Made by a program: the position numbers and the translations under genes. From a bacterium (GTDB lineage Bacteria; Vulcanimicrobiota; Xenobia; Xenobiales; JADMJV01), in assembly GCA_018780265.1 (NCBI GenBank), contig JADMJV010000016.1:1-64000 (forward strand): a DNA stretch of 64,000 bases, written 5' to 3'. This document shows, piece after piece, positions 1-7,615 of the stretch (positions are counted from its first letter, which is position 1; each line of letters starts with the position of its first letter). The notes under the pieces were generated by a model that searched no databases, was not told the origin of the DNA, and saw nothing but the letters and a program-made list of their open reading frames with translations.

Positions 1-51
1 GACTTGCCCATTTCTGGGCTCACCTCCGATCTATCAACCATGTCAGTCACA

Positions 52-84
52 CTCCAAGCCCCCGGCTCTGCCGGGGGCTTGGAG
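52..84. terminator. Strong GC-rich hairpin, terminator-like
   Basis: A perfect 15-bp inverted repeat (left arm 52-66, right arm 70-84) closes a 3-nt loop. The arms carry CCCCCGGC and GCCGGGGG. No T-tract follows on either strand, so it is not a classical intrinsic terminator. It could end a gene left of the window or the minus-strand pair ending at 164. Confidence 0.55.
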
Positions 85-163
85 GCCTTGACGGCCGCTT
101 CGTAGTTGAAGCCTGGAGGCGGGGGGGCCGGGCCGGAGTTGTTAACTGCTTGTGAACCCAAGC

Positions 164-562
164 TTATTTCGGTTCAAACAGGGTCCAGGTCTCCCGCTCG
201 ATGTCACGCGCCATGTTCGGGTCAACTCCGGTGGCTCCCAGACTGGCCAGGCTGGGTCGCGCCGCCCCCCACTTGGAAGTCCGTCCAACCGTTTGCAGAC
301 GTTCCGTCCAGAGTATGTAGCATCGCTTTCCCCAGCTGGCCGGCCCCGAAGTGACCAGCAACGTTCCTCGGACCGCCGAAAAGGGCAGGTAATCGGTAGG
401 TGCATAGCCGGTTTGTCGGTAATGCTCAAGATACAGCCTGGAGTAGAAGGCATTTAGATGCTTGGGGACCGGGATGTCGCGGGGCGGCGCCTTCCCGGTC
501 AGGAAAGTGGCCAGGGCAATCGCCACCACCAGCCCGGCCAGCCAGAGCAGATTACTCTTCAC
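164..562 (-). CDS. Small membrane-anchored protein of unknown function
   Basis: A 132-residue protein read from a GTG at 562, which lies 6 nt after the stop of the nucleotidyltransferase-like gene. A longer reading from 601 would overlap that gene by 34 nt and is less likely. One hydrophobic segment near the N terminus (residues about 5-22, LLWLAGLVVAIALATFL) suggests a signal anchor with a soluble C-terminal region outside the cytoplasm. I recognise no family. It probably shares a transcript with the upstream gene. Confidence 0.5.
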   Translation of the reverse strand: MKSNLLWLAGLVVAIALATFLTGKAPPRDIPVPKHLNAFYSRLYLEHYRQTGYAPTDYLPFSAVRGTLLVTSGPASWGKRCYILWTERLQTVGRTSKWGAARPSLASLGATGVDPNMARDIERETWTLFEPK

Positions 563-567
563 AAGCG

Positions 568-1167
568 CTAATAGTCCTCGTCCACCTGAGCGAGGGTCCA
601 CAGATCCGCGTATTTTTCCCGTACATACGGGGGCAGTCGGTCCGCATACTCGATCGCGAGCTGGTTGGCCCGAATCAACTGGATCACGTCATCCAGATCG
701 CGGGGTCGATGGGCCGCGGTCATGCCGCTGGCCAGCTTCATCTGAAGCAAGACGGGTAGAGTCAAGAAGAGAATTCCATCGGCATCCGGCTCGCCCGCTT
801 CGACAGGGTCAGGGAAAACCACCGGTTTGGGCTTGCCGTCGCCGGGATATTCGCCGCTCAGCAGCACATCAATCTTTACGTTGAATTCGGTGTTCCGCAT
901 CCCTTTGGAACCCGGAAAGAGTTCCACGTAACCCAAACCGAGGCGGTTTTTCTTAAACTTCTCCAGACCCTCCGGGCGCAGCAACACGTCCACATCGGCG
1001 GTGGTTCGCTTATGGCCGTGAAAATTGGCGGCCAGGGCCCCAGCGACAGCGAAAGGGATGTCCAACTTGCTCAACTCGGCACTCAGGGCTCTGGCCGCTT
1101 GATGAACCGGAGACTTGTGCATAAAGAAGAGGTCCGCTTCCTGACAGACTTGAGCAAGGCTACGCAT
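568..1167 (-). CDS. Nucleotidyltransferase-like protein (AbiEii/MNT-like fold)
   Basis: A 199-residue protein. Residues about 38-62 read FAVAGALAANFHGH followed by KRTTADVDVLL, the glycine-rich turn and D-x-D metal motif of the Pol-beta nucleotidyltransferase superfamily as found in AbiEii-type proteins. The rest is helical with the usual IQLIRANQL stretch. The family includes toxins that modify tRNA and many orphan proteins. No antitoxin partner of AbiEi type is adjacent, so an orphan role is equally possible. The start is uncertain: an in-frame ATG at 1122 would remove 15 residues. Confidence 0.6.
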   Translation of the reverse strand: MRSLAQVCQEADLFFMHKSPVHQAARALSAELSKLDIPFAVAGALAANFHGHKRTTADVDVLLRPEGLEKFKKNRLGLGYVELFPGSKGMRNTEFNVKIDVLLSGEYPGDGKPKPVVFPDPVEAGEPDADGILFLTLPVLLQMKLASGMTAAHRPRDLDDVIQLIRANQLAIEYADRLPPYVREKYADLWTLAQVDEDY

Positions 1168-1821
1168 ACGGGGGGAATTCGCTTGAAAGTCGGGTCATCC
1201 TATGTGCCGCGAGCCAATGTCAAAACCGCAGTCAATACGATCGGAATCGCCTGGCAGGCAGTCTCGCCGTCACCATGAGGGATCGTCGTCCCATCTTTTC
1301 CCTCCTCTCTGTAATACCATCCCCAATACCACGCGCACCGCCTGCCGCATCCAGGATACGGACAGTCCTGCCTGGCTACGCAGCCACACACTCCCAATAT
1401 GCCTTGCACTCCGGTCCGACTTCCTCTACTCTCAAATGGTGTTGGAAGCCGGGTGATTGTTTGATAGCTAAACCTACCAGCACACCGGGGGGTATGCCAA
1501 GTGCCCCCTCGCTTTTTCCAAGGCTCATCGACCTTCAGAGTCGGGTAAGTTGGCTCCCCACCCGTTTATTGACACTCGTGTTCCAAGTGTCTTTGCCCAC
1601 CGGGAAGGCCGATGAAAGCCTGACGATCCAACAGCATCTCCAGACTATGCCGCATAGGCGGCGCTCCAGGGCCGGGCGCCCTTGCTACTTGGAAAGCGTG
1701 AACAGCCCCGTCCCAGGACCCTGCTGGGCGAGGCTATGGTGGAGAAAACAGGACAACCTTCGTGGAATACATATTCTGGCAATCGAACGGGAGCGTCACA
1801 TAATACCGTGGTCACATAGGG
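1168..1821. other. Gene-poor intergenic stretch (about 650 bp)
   Basis: Several open frames cross this stretch on both strands, but none has recognisable motifs, a plausible ribosome-binding site or coding-like composition. I see no convincing RNA gene or repeat. It may hold decayed sequence. Confidence 0.5.
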
Positions 1822-2271
1822 CTAAAATCGGTTGCCCTGGTGACAGGCCACGCAATTGTTGGTCAGGTTGTTCATAATTTTCATGGCATGCTGCGCCGTC
1901 ATGCCCCCATCCAACTGGTTGGCAAATTCGTCAAATTGCTTATGAGTGCCCATTCCCAGCATCTTGAAGTCGGCCGGAAGTTTGGCCATCAACGCCGGAC
2001 TGACGTCAACGGCCATGCCCATCCCCGCCGTGCGGGCGGCCAGGGCCGCCTTCTTGTTGTCGTTTTCCGCCAGCGCGCCCATCACCCCATTAAGAGCCGA
2101 AAGCATGGCCCGCATCTCGCCCAGTACCATGTCCTTCTCCTGGGGGGAAAGCAGGATCTGGCGCCTGTGGTCGGAGCCTGTGGTCGTATATCCCTTCACG
2201 AAAAACCACGCAAACACGCCCACCGTGACCACCCACAATCCCAGAGCAATAAAACCAAGTTGATTTTTCAT
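1822..2271 (-). CDS. Membrane-anchored cytochrome c'-like (class II c-type) protein
   Basis: A 149-residue protein with an N-terminal membrane segment (residues about 5-26), a helical body and a single haem-binding motif CVACH at the very C terminus (residues about 141-145). That position is typical of four-helix cytochrome c' and c556-type proteins. The family binds NO or takes part in periplasmic electron transfer. The neighbouring nnrS gene and an FNR/DNR-type box at 2306-2319 suggest a role in anaerobic or nitrosative conditions. A -10-like TACACT at 2278-2283 lies 6-7 nt before the ATG, so the mRNA may be leaderless. Haem class is inferred from the motif position only. Confidence 0.75.
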   Translation of the reverse strand: MKNQLGFIALGLWVVTVGVFAWFFVKGYTTTGSDHRRQILLSPQEKDMVLGEMRAMLSALNGVMGALAENDNKKAALAARTAGMGMAVDVSPALMAKLPADFKMLGMGTHKQFDEFANQLDGGMTAQHAMKIMNNLTNNCVACHQGNRF

Positions 2272-2277
2272 GCCATC

Positions 2278-2319
2278 AGTGTAGGTTCGACCAGGCTCCG
2301 TGTAGTTGACTCAGGTCAA
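2278..2319 (-). promoter_or_regulatory. FNR/DNR-type promoter of the cytochrome c' gene
   Basis: The palindrome TTGACTCAGGTCAA (2306-2319) is separated by 22 bp from TACACT (2278-2283, minus strand). This is class II Crp/Fnr geometry, with the box centred near -41.5. The predicted transcript starts at or next to the ATG at 2271. Confidence 0.7.
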
Positions 2320-2419
2320 CTTGGCCGTCCGGGTCTAACCACTGTGAGAGTGACGACGAGCAAAACGCTCAAATCTGTGTCCCTGGACGGGGGCCCCCAA
2401 GACAATCGATGCTGTGGTG

Positions 2420-3649
2420 CTAGCCGACTTTACCGTCAGGCCGAGGCCGGATTAGCAAAGGGAAATAGACCCACAGGAGGAGTGAGAAAGCCAGGCACCA
2501 CAGGCCGCCAGCGCACCAGATGGCGTGGACGTAGTGGGACGGCCAAAGAAAGGGAACCAGGCTGCGCACCAAACCTGCCAGGCCAATGAGCCCAAAGGCC
2601 ACTATGGTGGGCCGGGCCGGCTTCAGTTCTCGACCGGTATGACCCAGCGAAACTCGCGCCATCATACCCAGGCACATGGTGCCGATACATCCGGCGGTAA
2701 GAGCGTGAGTGGCCGCCGACGGGCTGCCGTACCCTACCCAGGCCAACCCCTTCAGGGACAATCCCAGAGGCAAGAAGAAGTAGCCCAAATAGAGAACCCA
2801 GAGCAGCGGAACCTTGGCCACGCGAACTTCCCACCAACCCAGCATTCGGGCCAGGTGCAGCAGTGCGCAAAGGCTCAACCAGAAAGCTTTTACCGCGACT
2901 GGAATGGTCGGAATGGCCTCTACAAGTGCACACATTGGCAAAGAAATTACGCAGACGATCTCCAACCAGCGGACGCGCCGGGGGCGCAGACCGGCCAGAG
3001 CCTTCTCGGCAAAGAAGGGAATCACCCGACCGCCAATCATCGAAATCAGCATCAGCAATCCATACAAAGCCACCGACAGGCCCGCCGGAGCAGTCCACCC
3101 GGGCCCCCCCAGATTGCCGACCCAAAACAACAAGTCAGCCATCCAGAGCATCCCCAGCACCGGCAAAAAGGCCAGGTTTTGGGGTTGGCCTGCACGCAAC
3201 AAGGGACCGCCCAATGCCACTCCCAGAGCGGGAAGAAAGAGTAAATCCAGCACTGCCGGTGGCCCACCCCACCAACTGACCACTCGACCCGCCAACCAGA
3301 CCAGGACCAACCCGGCCAGAGCCTTTCCTCGGGGGGTTGGAAGTCCCGTCCAGTTGGGCACGGCCGTGAGCAAAAAGCCAGCCACTATGGCCGCCCCAAA
3401 TCCAAAAAACATCTCATGAGCATGCCAATGGAGGGGAGACAAGCCTGGCAAAATCACCCACGACCCTCCCAAAATGGTTAACCAGAGGGCGACCAGCAAG
3501 ACTGCTGCCGCCATCCCCAGCGAAAAGAAGGGGCGAAATCCATAGCCCAGCCAGGCCGCTAACGATCCCTGGGGGCGAGCTTCAATCGGCACGACTGGCT
3601 GTACGGTCGCCACAGGAGGGTCCTGGCCGATAATACGGAGGGGAATCAC
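2420..3649 (-). CDS. nnrS: NnrS family membrane protein
   Basis: A 409-residue polytopic protein with about 12 membrane segments. Residues about 80-130 contain HWHAHEMFFGFG followed by FLLTAVPNWTG, the histidine-rich signature of the NnrS family. NnrS is a haem- and copper-containing membrane protein that protects against nitric oxide and nitrosative stress and is normally under NO/FNR-type control. The chosen start is GTG at 3647-3649. A -10-like TTTAAT (3659-3664) lies just upstream, so the leader would be only a few bases. The cytochrome c' gene follows 148 bp downstream under its own box. Confidence 0.9.
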   Translation of the reverse strand: MIPLRIIGQDPPVATVQPVVPIEARPQGSLAAWLGYGFRPFFSLGMAAAVLLVALWLTILGGSWVILPGLSPLHWHAHEMFFGFGAAIVAGFLLTAVPNWTGLPTPRGKALAGLVLVWLAGRVVSWWGGPPAVLDLLFLPALGVALGGPLLRAGQPQNLAFLPVLGMLWMADLLFWVGNLGGPGWTAPAGLSVALYGLLMLISMIGGRVIPFFAEKALAGLRPRRVRWLEIVCVISLPMCALVEAIPTIPVAVKAFWLSLCALLHLARMLGWWEVRVAKVPLLWVLYLGYFFLPLGLSLKGLAWVGYGSPSAATHALTAGCIGTMCLGMMARVSLGHTGRELKPARPTIVAFGLIGLAGLVRSLVPFLWPSHYVHAIWCAGGLWCLAFSLLLWVYFPLLIRPRPDGKVG

Positions 3650-3658
3650 AATACGCCC

Positions 3659-3700
3659 ATTAAACGCGATTCAGCGCCCGAGCGGCTTGACCTAAGTCAA
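3659..3700. promoter_or_regulatory. FNR/DNR-type box between nnrS and the 3771 operon
   Basis: TTGACCTAAGTCAA (3687-3700) lies 22 bp from a minus-strand TTTAAT (3659-3664) that fits nnrS. On the plus side the spacing to the next gene (ATG 3771) is longer. A TAGCAT at 3759-3764 could be its -10, giving a leaderless start at 3771. Confidence 0.65.
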
Positions 3701-3770
3701 GTCGATCGCGATAATGAACTGTTGATCCAGATCATGGCCAAAGTCCGAGAGCTTCCCCTAGCATGCAGAA

Positions 3771-4631
3771 ATGACCCCAGATATCCACCGCGTTACCCGA
3801 CTGCATGTGGTCCCGTCCTCGCGCCCTGGAGAGGCCGAATCGGTGCTATCTACCATCCGAGAATGGCTGGCCCATTACAGGATAGAGCCACTCCAGCGCA
3901 CCCATCAGCATGGGCATCACGAGTTGGTATGGGCCGATGAGGTCAACTTCGATCTGTGGCCCAACCTGGATTGCTCGGTTCCCTGTTCAAGCTTGATTGG
4001 AGAGTACGTCGTGCACAAAACGGCTCCCCTTTGCCAGGTCCCCGTCGAACTATCGGCGGGTCTGTGTGAACCGCTCGAGGACAATGTGGTCATTCACCTC
4101 CCCTGGCCCAACGGGCCGCCCTGTGGGACCGGAGTCCCCGAGCAAGGCTACCTCAAGAGCCCCCTCCTGGACCACTACCGGGACAGCAGTCTGGCCCGAT
4201 TTCACCGGCACTACTACGCCGAGAAGCCTCACGGACCGGACCTCTGGGAGGGTACCTACGACCAGATTCAGCCAGCCTTGCTCCCTGCATGTGTAGCTGT
4301 TCTGCTCAAGAAAAACGCCCAGCAACTGTGCCAGTGGAACGCCCTTCAACATCTGACGCGCAGCCTGCTGGCCCTGGGTTGGCACCCTCGGCACATCGCT
4401 GGAATTATCTGGTCGCACTGGGCTCGTGACTTTCCCGCGCGATATGCAGATCCACTGCTGCAAGCCGACCACTTGGTGCGCAGCGGCACCGGGTTTCTCT
4501 TGCGAAGAATTGACAGACTGAGCAATTTTGACTGCGACTCCGTGCGGGCCGCCGGTATTTGCCCGCCCAACCCTTGCTGCCCGGTCGACCTGGCCACACT
4601 TCGGCAGCAACTCATTGACGACGCCTACTGA
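3771..4631 (+). CDS. Cysteine-rich protein with a primase-large-subunit-like (PriL) C-terminal region
   Basis: A 286-residue protein of unknown function. The C-terminal half starts at LLPACVAVLL (C174) and continues through NALQHLTRSLLALGWHPRHI to NFDCDSVRAAGICP (C255, C264) and a CC pair (269-270). The order 'LPxC, helical region, C-x8-C, C' and the intervening text resemble the [4Fe-4S] domain of archaeal and eukaryotic primase large subunits. The N-terminal half has other cysteines and histidines and matches nothing I know. An in-frame TAG at 3759 leaves ATG 3771 as the only sensible start. It begins an operon with the two genes that follow. The Fe-S assignment is an inference from motif layout. 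Confidence 0.6.
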   Translation: MTPDIHRVTRLHVVPSSRPGEAESVLSTIREWLAHYRIEPLQRTHQHGHHELVWADEVNFDLWPNLDCSVPCSSLIGEYVVHKTAPLCQVPVELSAGLCEPLEDNVVIHLPWPNGPPCGTGVPEQGYLKSPLLDHYRDSSLARFHRHYYAEKPHGPDLWEGTYDQIQPALLPACVAVLLKKNAQQLCQWNALQHLTRSLLALGWHPRHIAGIIWSHWARDFPARYADPLLQADHLVRSGTGFLLRRIDRLSNFDCDSVRAAGICPPNPCCPVDLATLRQQLIDDAY

Positions 4632-4661
4632 CCCCGAGACAGACACCAAGGAGGAATAACC

Positions 4662-5675
4662 ATGCTCAGGCTGTCCAACTATCAGCCCCATTTCGCATCC
4701 TTCGCAGAGGCCCAGCGACGCTTTCACGAGGGCGACCTGGACGAGCCTGACTTTCAACTTCACGCCCGTTCCTTTCGCACTTTTCTGCAGCAATTCCAAC
4801 AGCGTCTCAACTGGGAACTCCCTCTACTGGAGGGATTCTCCGAGTCCAAAGCTCCTGTCCAGCTTCTGGTCGACCCGCTGCAAGGTTTGACGGAGATGGT
4901 CAAGGCCTACCCCGAACAGGAAATTGTGCGGATCAACCTGCACAATTGTGAAAGGCTGCTGCAGCGCGTGGATTGGTTCTTCCAGCAGTTGCCCGTGATG
5001 GTCGATGTGCCCATTGTCAACGAACTGCTAATTTTGGCCTCCGCGGAGGGCGACATCAATCCGACACCGGTGCAGCAGCGCCTGCCCTTGCTGATGGAAT
5101 GGGTGGCTGACCTTGAAGAGGGTTGGAAGACATTCCTCCTGCTCAATCCACACCGCCGGTCGCTGGTTGACAAGGCACTCTTCACCGTGCAGGCACTGAA
5201 AGGGGCGGCCGGCGGCCTCTACCTGTATCTGGAGGGCCAGGATCCGCAAGGGTTGCGCAACGGACTGAAGTTGATGGTGAATGCCCTTGAAGCCCTGGCC
5301 CCGCTGCAAGAAACCCGCACCCTGGAGGAAATGCAACAGAGCACCTTTTCCCCTGACCTTTGCCTGGAGCGAGGTTTCCAACTGCTAAGGCGACTGGGTT
5401 CGCTACCGCCCAAATATCCGAGCGAACTTAGAAAGTGGACCGATGAAAAATCGGGCTTGATGTCACAGCTCAACTCCTACCTCTGGGTAAGCAACACGGA
5501 CTGCCCCCAGGCCGCCCAACTCGCCCAAGAACTCCACGAACTGTTAGGAAACGTTAGCAATATTCTTGCGCTAGATCAATCTTCATGTCTGCAAAAACTG
5601 GAACAATGGAGGCGTGACTTCGAGGCGCTGGACCAAGAGTTTCGCAGCCAGCCCCTGGATGCCCCAAGAGGCTAA
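4662..5675 (+). CDS. Helical protein of unknown function
   Basis: A 337-residue soluble protein, rich in Leu, Gln and Glu, predicted to be almost entirely alpha-helical. It has no signal peptide, membrane segment or metal motif. A strong ribosome-binding site (AAGGAGG) precedes the ATG. It lies 30 bp after the PriL-like gene and 32 bp before the Ca-binding repeat protein, so the three are probably co-transcribed. I do not recognise the family. The long helices suggest a structural or adaptor role. Confidence 0.65.
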   Translation: MLRLSNYQPHFASFAEAQRRFHEGDLDEPDFQLHARSFRTFLQQFQQRLNWELPLLEGFSESKAPVQLLVDPLQGLTEMVKAYPEQEIVRINLHNCERLLQRVDWFFQQLPVMVDVPIVNELLILASAEGDINPTPVQQRLPLLMEWVADLEEGWKTFLLLNPHRRSLVDKALFTVQALKGAAGGLYLYLEGQDPQGLRNGLKLMVNALEALAPLQETRTLEEMQQSTFSPDLCLERGFQLLRRLGSLPPKYPSELRKWTDEKSGLMSQLNSYLWVSNTDCPQAAQLAQELHELLGNVSNILALDQSSCLQKLEQWRRDFEALDQEFRSQPLDAPRG

Positions 5676-5707
5676 CTTCCCAAGATCAATGAGAAAGTGG
5701 TGAGCGC

Positions 5708-7087
5708 ATGAACCCGTCCTCGTTTTCCCCCCTTAACAACAGTTTTTCGATTGCCATAGCTGCAGGGGCTTATGCCAACTACAGCAGTCAAATGCCAAAT
5801 CCGGGACCGGTTGCACAGCCTGGCATGCAGGTTCAGGCGCTTCTCATGGCCCTGCAAGAGATCATACAGGTCAGCCAGGGTCTGCAAATGGCTTGGGGGG
5901 CTGTCCTGGCTGGAAGCTTTCAGGGTCAGATGACGGGGCCTCAATTGCAGCCGAACTTCCCGCCCCAGTTTGGGGCCGCTGTCCCCTATGGAGGAGCAGC
6001 CCAGTTCGGAGGCGCAGGTCAATTTGCCGGTGCAGCTCAATTTGCCGGTGCAGGTCAGTATGCCGGCGCAGGTCAATTTGGCGGTGCAGGTCAGTATGGC
6101 GGAATGCAATTCGGCTATGGCTATCCCCAGTCTTACGGCGACGCGTCTCAGGCAGCAGGAGGCTACGCCAATCTCAACCTTGACTTCGGCTATCAGCAAT
6201 TGCCCGGCCAGTCGCAGAAGATGTGGGACGTCTGGTTTGACTCCAAAGAGGGGCAGAAGACCGTGCAACGGTCTCCCATTGTACTGGATCTGAACAAGAA
6301 CGGGAAGGCCGACATCACCGGAAAGAACATCACCGGCGACGGCAAAATTGACGGGCCCACCACCTTGTTCGACCTGGACCCTAACAGCGTTTCCTACGAA
6401 TTTAAAAGCCAGCAGCGTCGCCCCGGTTCGGGGGCGCCGGCCGTGGACGGAGGGCACTGGGTGGACAGCAACGGGAATGCCGTCAAGAACGGCCCCCCCA
6501 AAGGCACCCAGGCAAAGTTCAACGGATTCAAATACCTCGACAAGAACGGAGCCGTGGTGGGAGAGATGAAGGACGGGCTGTACAACTACGGCAAACAAGA
6601 AAAGCGAGAAGCCACCGAATGGCTGGCCAAAGACGGCGGCGACGGATTCCTGGTAGCTGACCTCAATGGAGACGGACAGATCAACAGCGCCGTCGAACTG
6701 TTTGGAACCGCCGGCAGCGACGGAGCCAAATACCAGAACGGCTATGAAAAATTGGCGGCCCTTTACGACAAGAACCACGATGGCCGGGTCAACGGCGAGG
6801 AACTCAATGGATTGAAGGTCTGGGCCGACGCCAACGCGGACGGACAGGTGCAGCAAGGGGAACTCCAGTCCCTCCAACAGCACAACATCACCAATTTCAA
6901 TGTGGGCGACTACAATGCGGCCTCCATGGAAAGCAGCTATACGGTAGGCGGTCAGATGGCGCCCTACCTCAATCTTAACGGCAATATGGGCCTGTTCGGA
7001 TACGGCCAGCAAACCTACTTCAGTCCCAACCCCTACTTCCCAGGATACCCGCAGGCCCGACCAGGAGCCTACGGCCCATTCTACTGA
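5708..7087 (+). CDS. Ca-binding (EF-hand-like/RTX-associated) repeat protein
   Basis: A 459-residue protein. After a low-complexity N-terminal part come six-residue repeats (QFGGAG, QFAGAG, QYAGAG) at residues about 99-134. Then follows the 'PIVLDLNKNG ... LVADLNGDGQI ... ELFG ... LYDKNHDGRV ... VWADANADGQV ... GEL' series (residues about 189-380). That series is the conserved calcium-binding C-terminal layout of many RTX/haemolysin-type exported proteins, with D-x-[DN]-x-[DN]-G loops. No signal peptide is visible, as is usual for proteins exported by non-Sec routes. A diverged relative lies at 28011-29021. It probably binds Ca2+ at the cell surface, but the target is unknown. Confidence 0.75.
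   Translation: MNPSSFSPLNNSFSIAIAAGAYANYSSQMPNPGPVAQPGMQVQALLMALQEIIQVSQGLQMAWGAVLAGSFQGQMTGPQLQPNFPPQFGAAVPYGGAAQFGGAGQFAGAAQFAGAGQYAGAGQFGGAGQYGGMQFGYGYPQSYGDASQAAGGYANLNLDFGYQQLPGQSQKMWDVWFDSKEGQKTVQRSPIVLDLNKNGKADITGKNITGDGKIDGPTTLFDLDPNSVSYEFKSQQRRPGSGAPAVDGGHWVDSNGNAVKNGPPKGTQAKFNGFKYLDKNGAVVGEMKDGLYNYGKQEKREATEWLAKDGGDGFLVADLNGDGQINSAVELFGTAGSDGAKYQNGYEKLAALYDKNHDGRVNGEELNGLKVWADANADGQVQQGELQSLQQHNITNFNVGDYNAASMESSYTVGGQMAPYLNLNGNMGLFGYGQQTYFSPNPYFPGYPQARPGAYGPFY
6002..6109 (+). repeat. In-gene 18-bp tandem repeat
   Basis: Five near-identical 18-bp units (starting at 6002, 6020, 6038, 6056 and 6074) plus a degenerate sixth encode Q-[FY]-[GA]-G-A-[GA]. The period is a multiple of three, so copy number can change without breaking the frame. 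Confidence 0.9.
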
Positions 7088-7316
7088 GGCTAGCTGGGGT
7101 GTCCTGGCCAAAACCAGGTATTTGTCCCCCCTGGAGCCGGGACAGCCTGGCACGGGGGGGCGTCCTGGCCGTCTGCCACTAAAGTTGCTTCATCGTCAGA
7201 TAGTGGCGCGTGTGCTGGCGCCGGTTCCCGCAACATTGTATGGACTGCGACTGTGGGACTGTGCCAGATACGCCCGCTGCTGTCTGGGTTTCTGGCGCGG
7301 TGATGAAAGAGATTGG

Positions 7317-7600
7317 TCACTCGTATGACCTCCGTAGCTTGCACCACAAAATCTCACCGTTTTCGGCGGCCACTCGCAGTCGCGGCAACTCCTCCAGAGT
7401 AACGGCCAGTCGCATCAGCTCGCGGGCCCTCCGGTCGGCCAGGCCCAGAACCCATCACCACGACCTCTATGCAGCAAAGTTCGATTCTAGCTGTGGCCTC
7501 GTGAGCATCGACCTGGACTTCCTCAACAATAGCGAAGCCTACCTTTGTCTTGGCACAAGCCATTCCCCGGTGACCGGAAATACGGAACTCCCGATAGAGC
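7317..7600 (-). pseudogene. Decayed fragment of an HNH/DUF222-type endonuclease
   Basis: On the minus strand one frame (about 7317-7460) reads LGLADRRARELMRLAVTLEE then LPRLRVAAENGEILWCKLR. This is the typical helical region before the HNH domain of DUF222-like endonucleases ('LGLSxRRARELLRLxxxLExLPxLxxAFxxGEIxWxxVR'). The upstream part continues in another frame (YREFRISGHRG onward). Both ends are missing, so I read it as a frameshifted remnant. The rest of the 7088-7615 gap shows nothing else convincing. Confidence 0.45.
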
Positions 7601-7615
7601 CTGCCATGAAGTTTT

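Noticed and set aside
1275..1877. 200-codon open frame on the plus strand
   Set aside because: No motif, no ribosome-binding site, Pro/Arg-rich random-like composition, and it runs into the antisense of the cytochrome gene.
3722..3940. Small open frame starting near the nnrS divergent promoter
   Set aside because: It overlaps the better-supported 3771 gene in another frame and is Pro/Arg-rich without motifs.
6002..6109. CRISPR-like array
   Set aside because: Units of 18 bp are contiguous with no spacers and lie in frame inside a coding gene.
7102..7124. Short CCTGG/CCAGG hairpin after the Ca-binding gene as a terminator
   Set aside because: The stem is only five pairs with no U-tract.
5672..7153. 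493-codon open frame antisense to the Ca-binding repeat gene
   Set aside because: Its regular repeats (CTGKLTCAG style) are the mirror of the 18-bp coding repeats on the plus strand. The plus frame has clear Ca-binding motifs.
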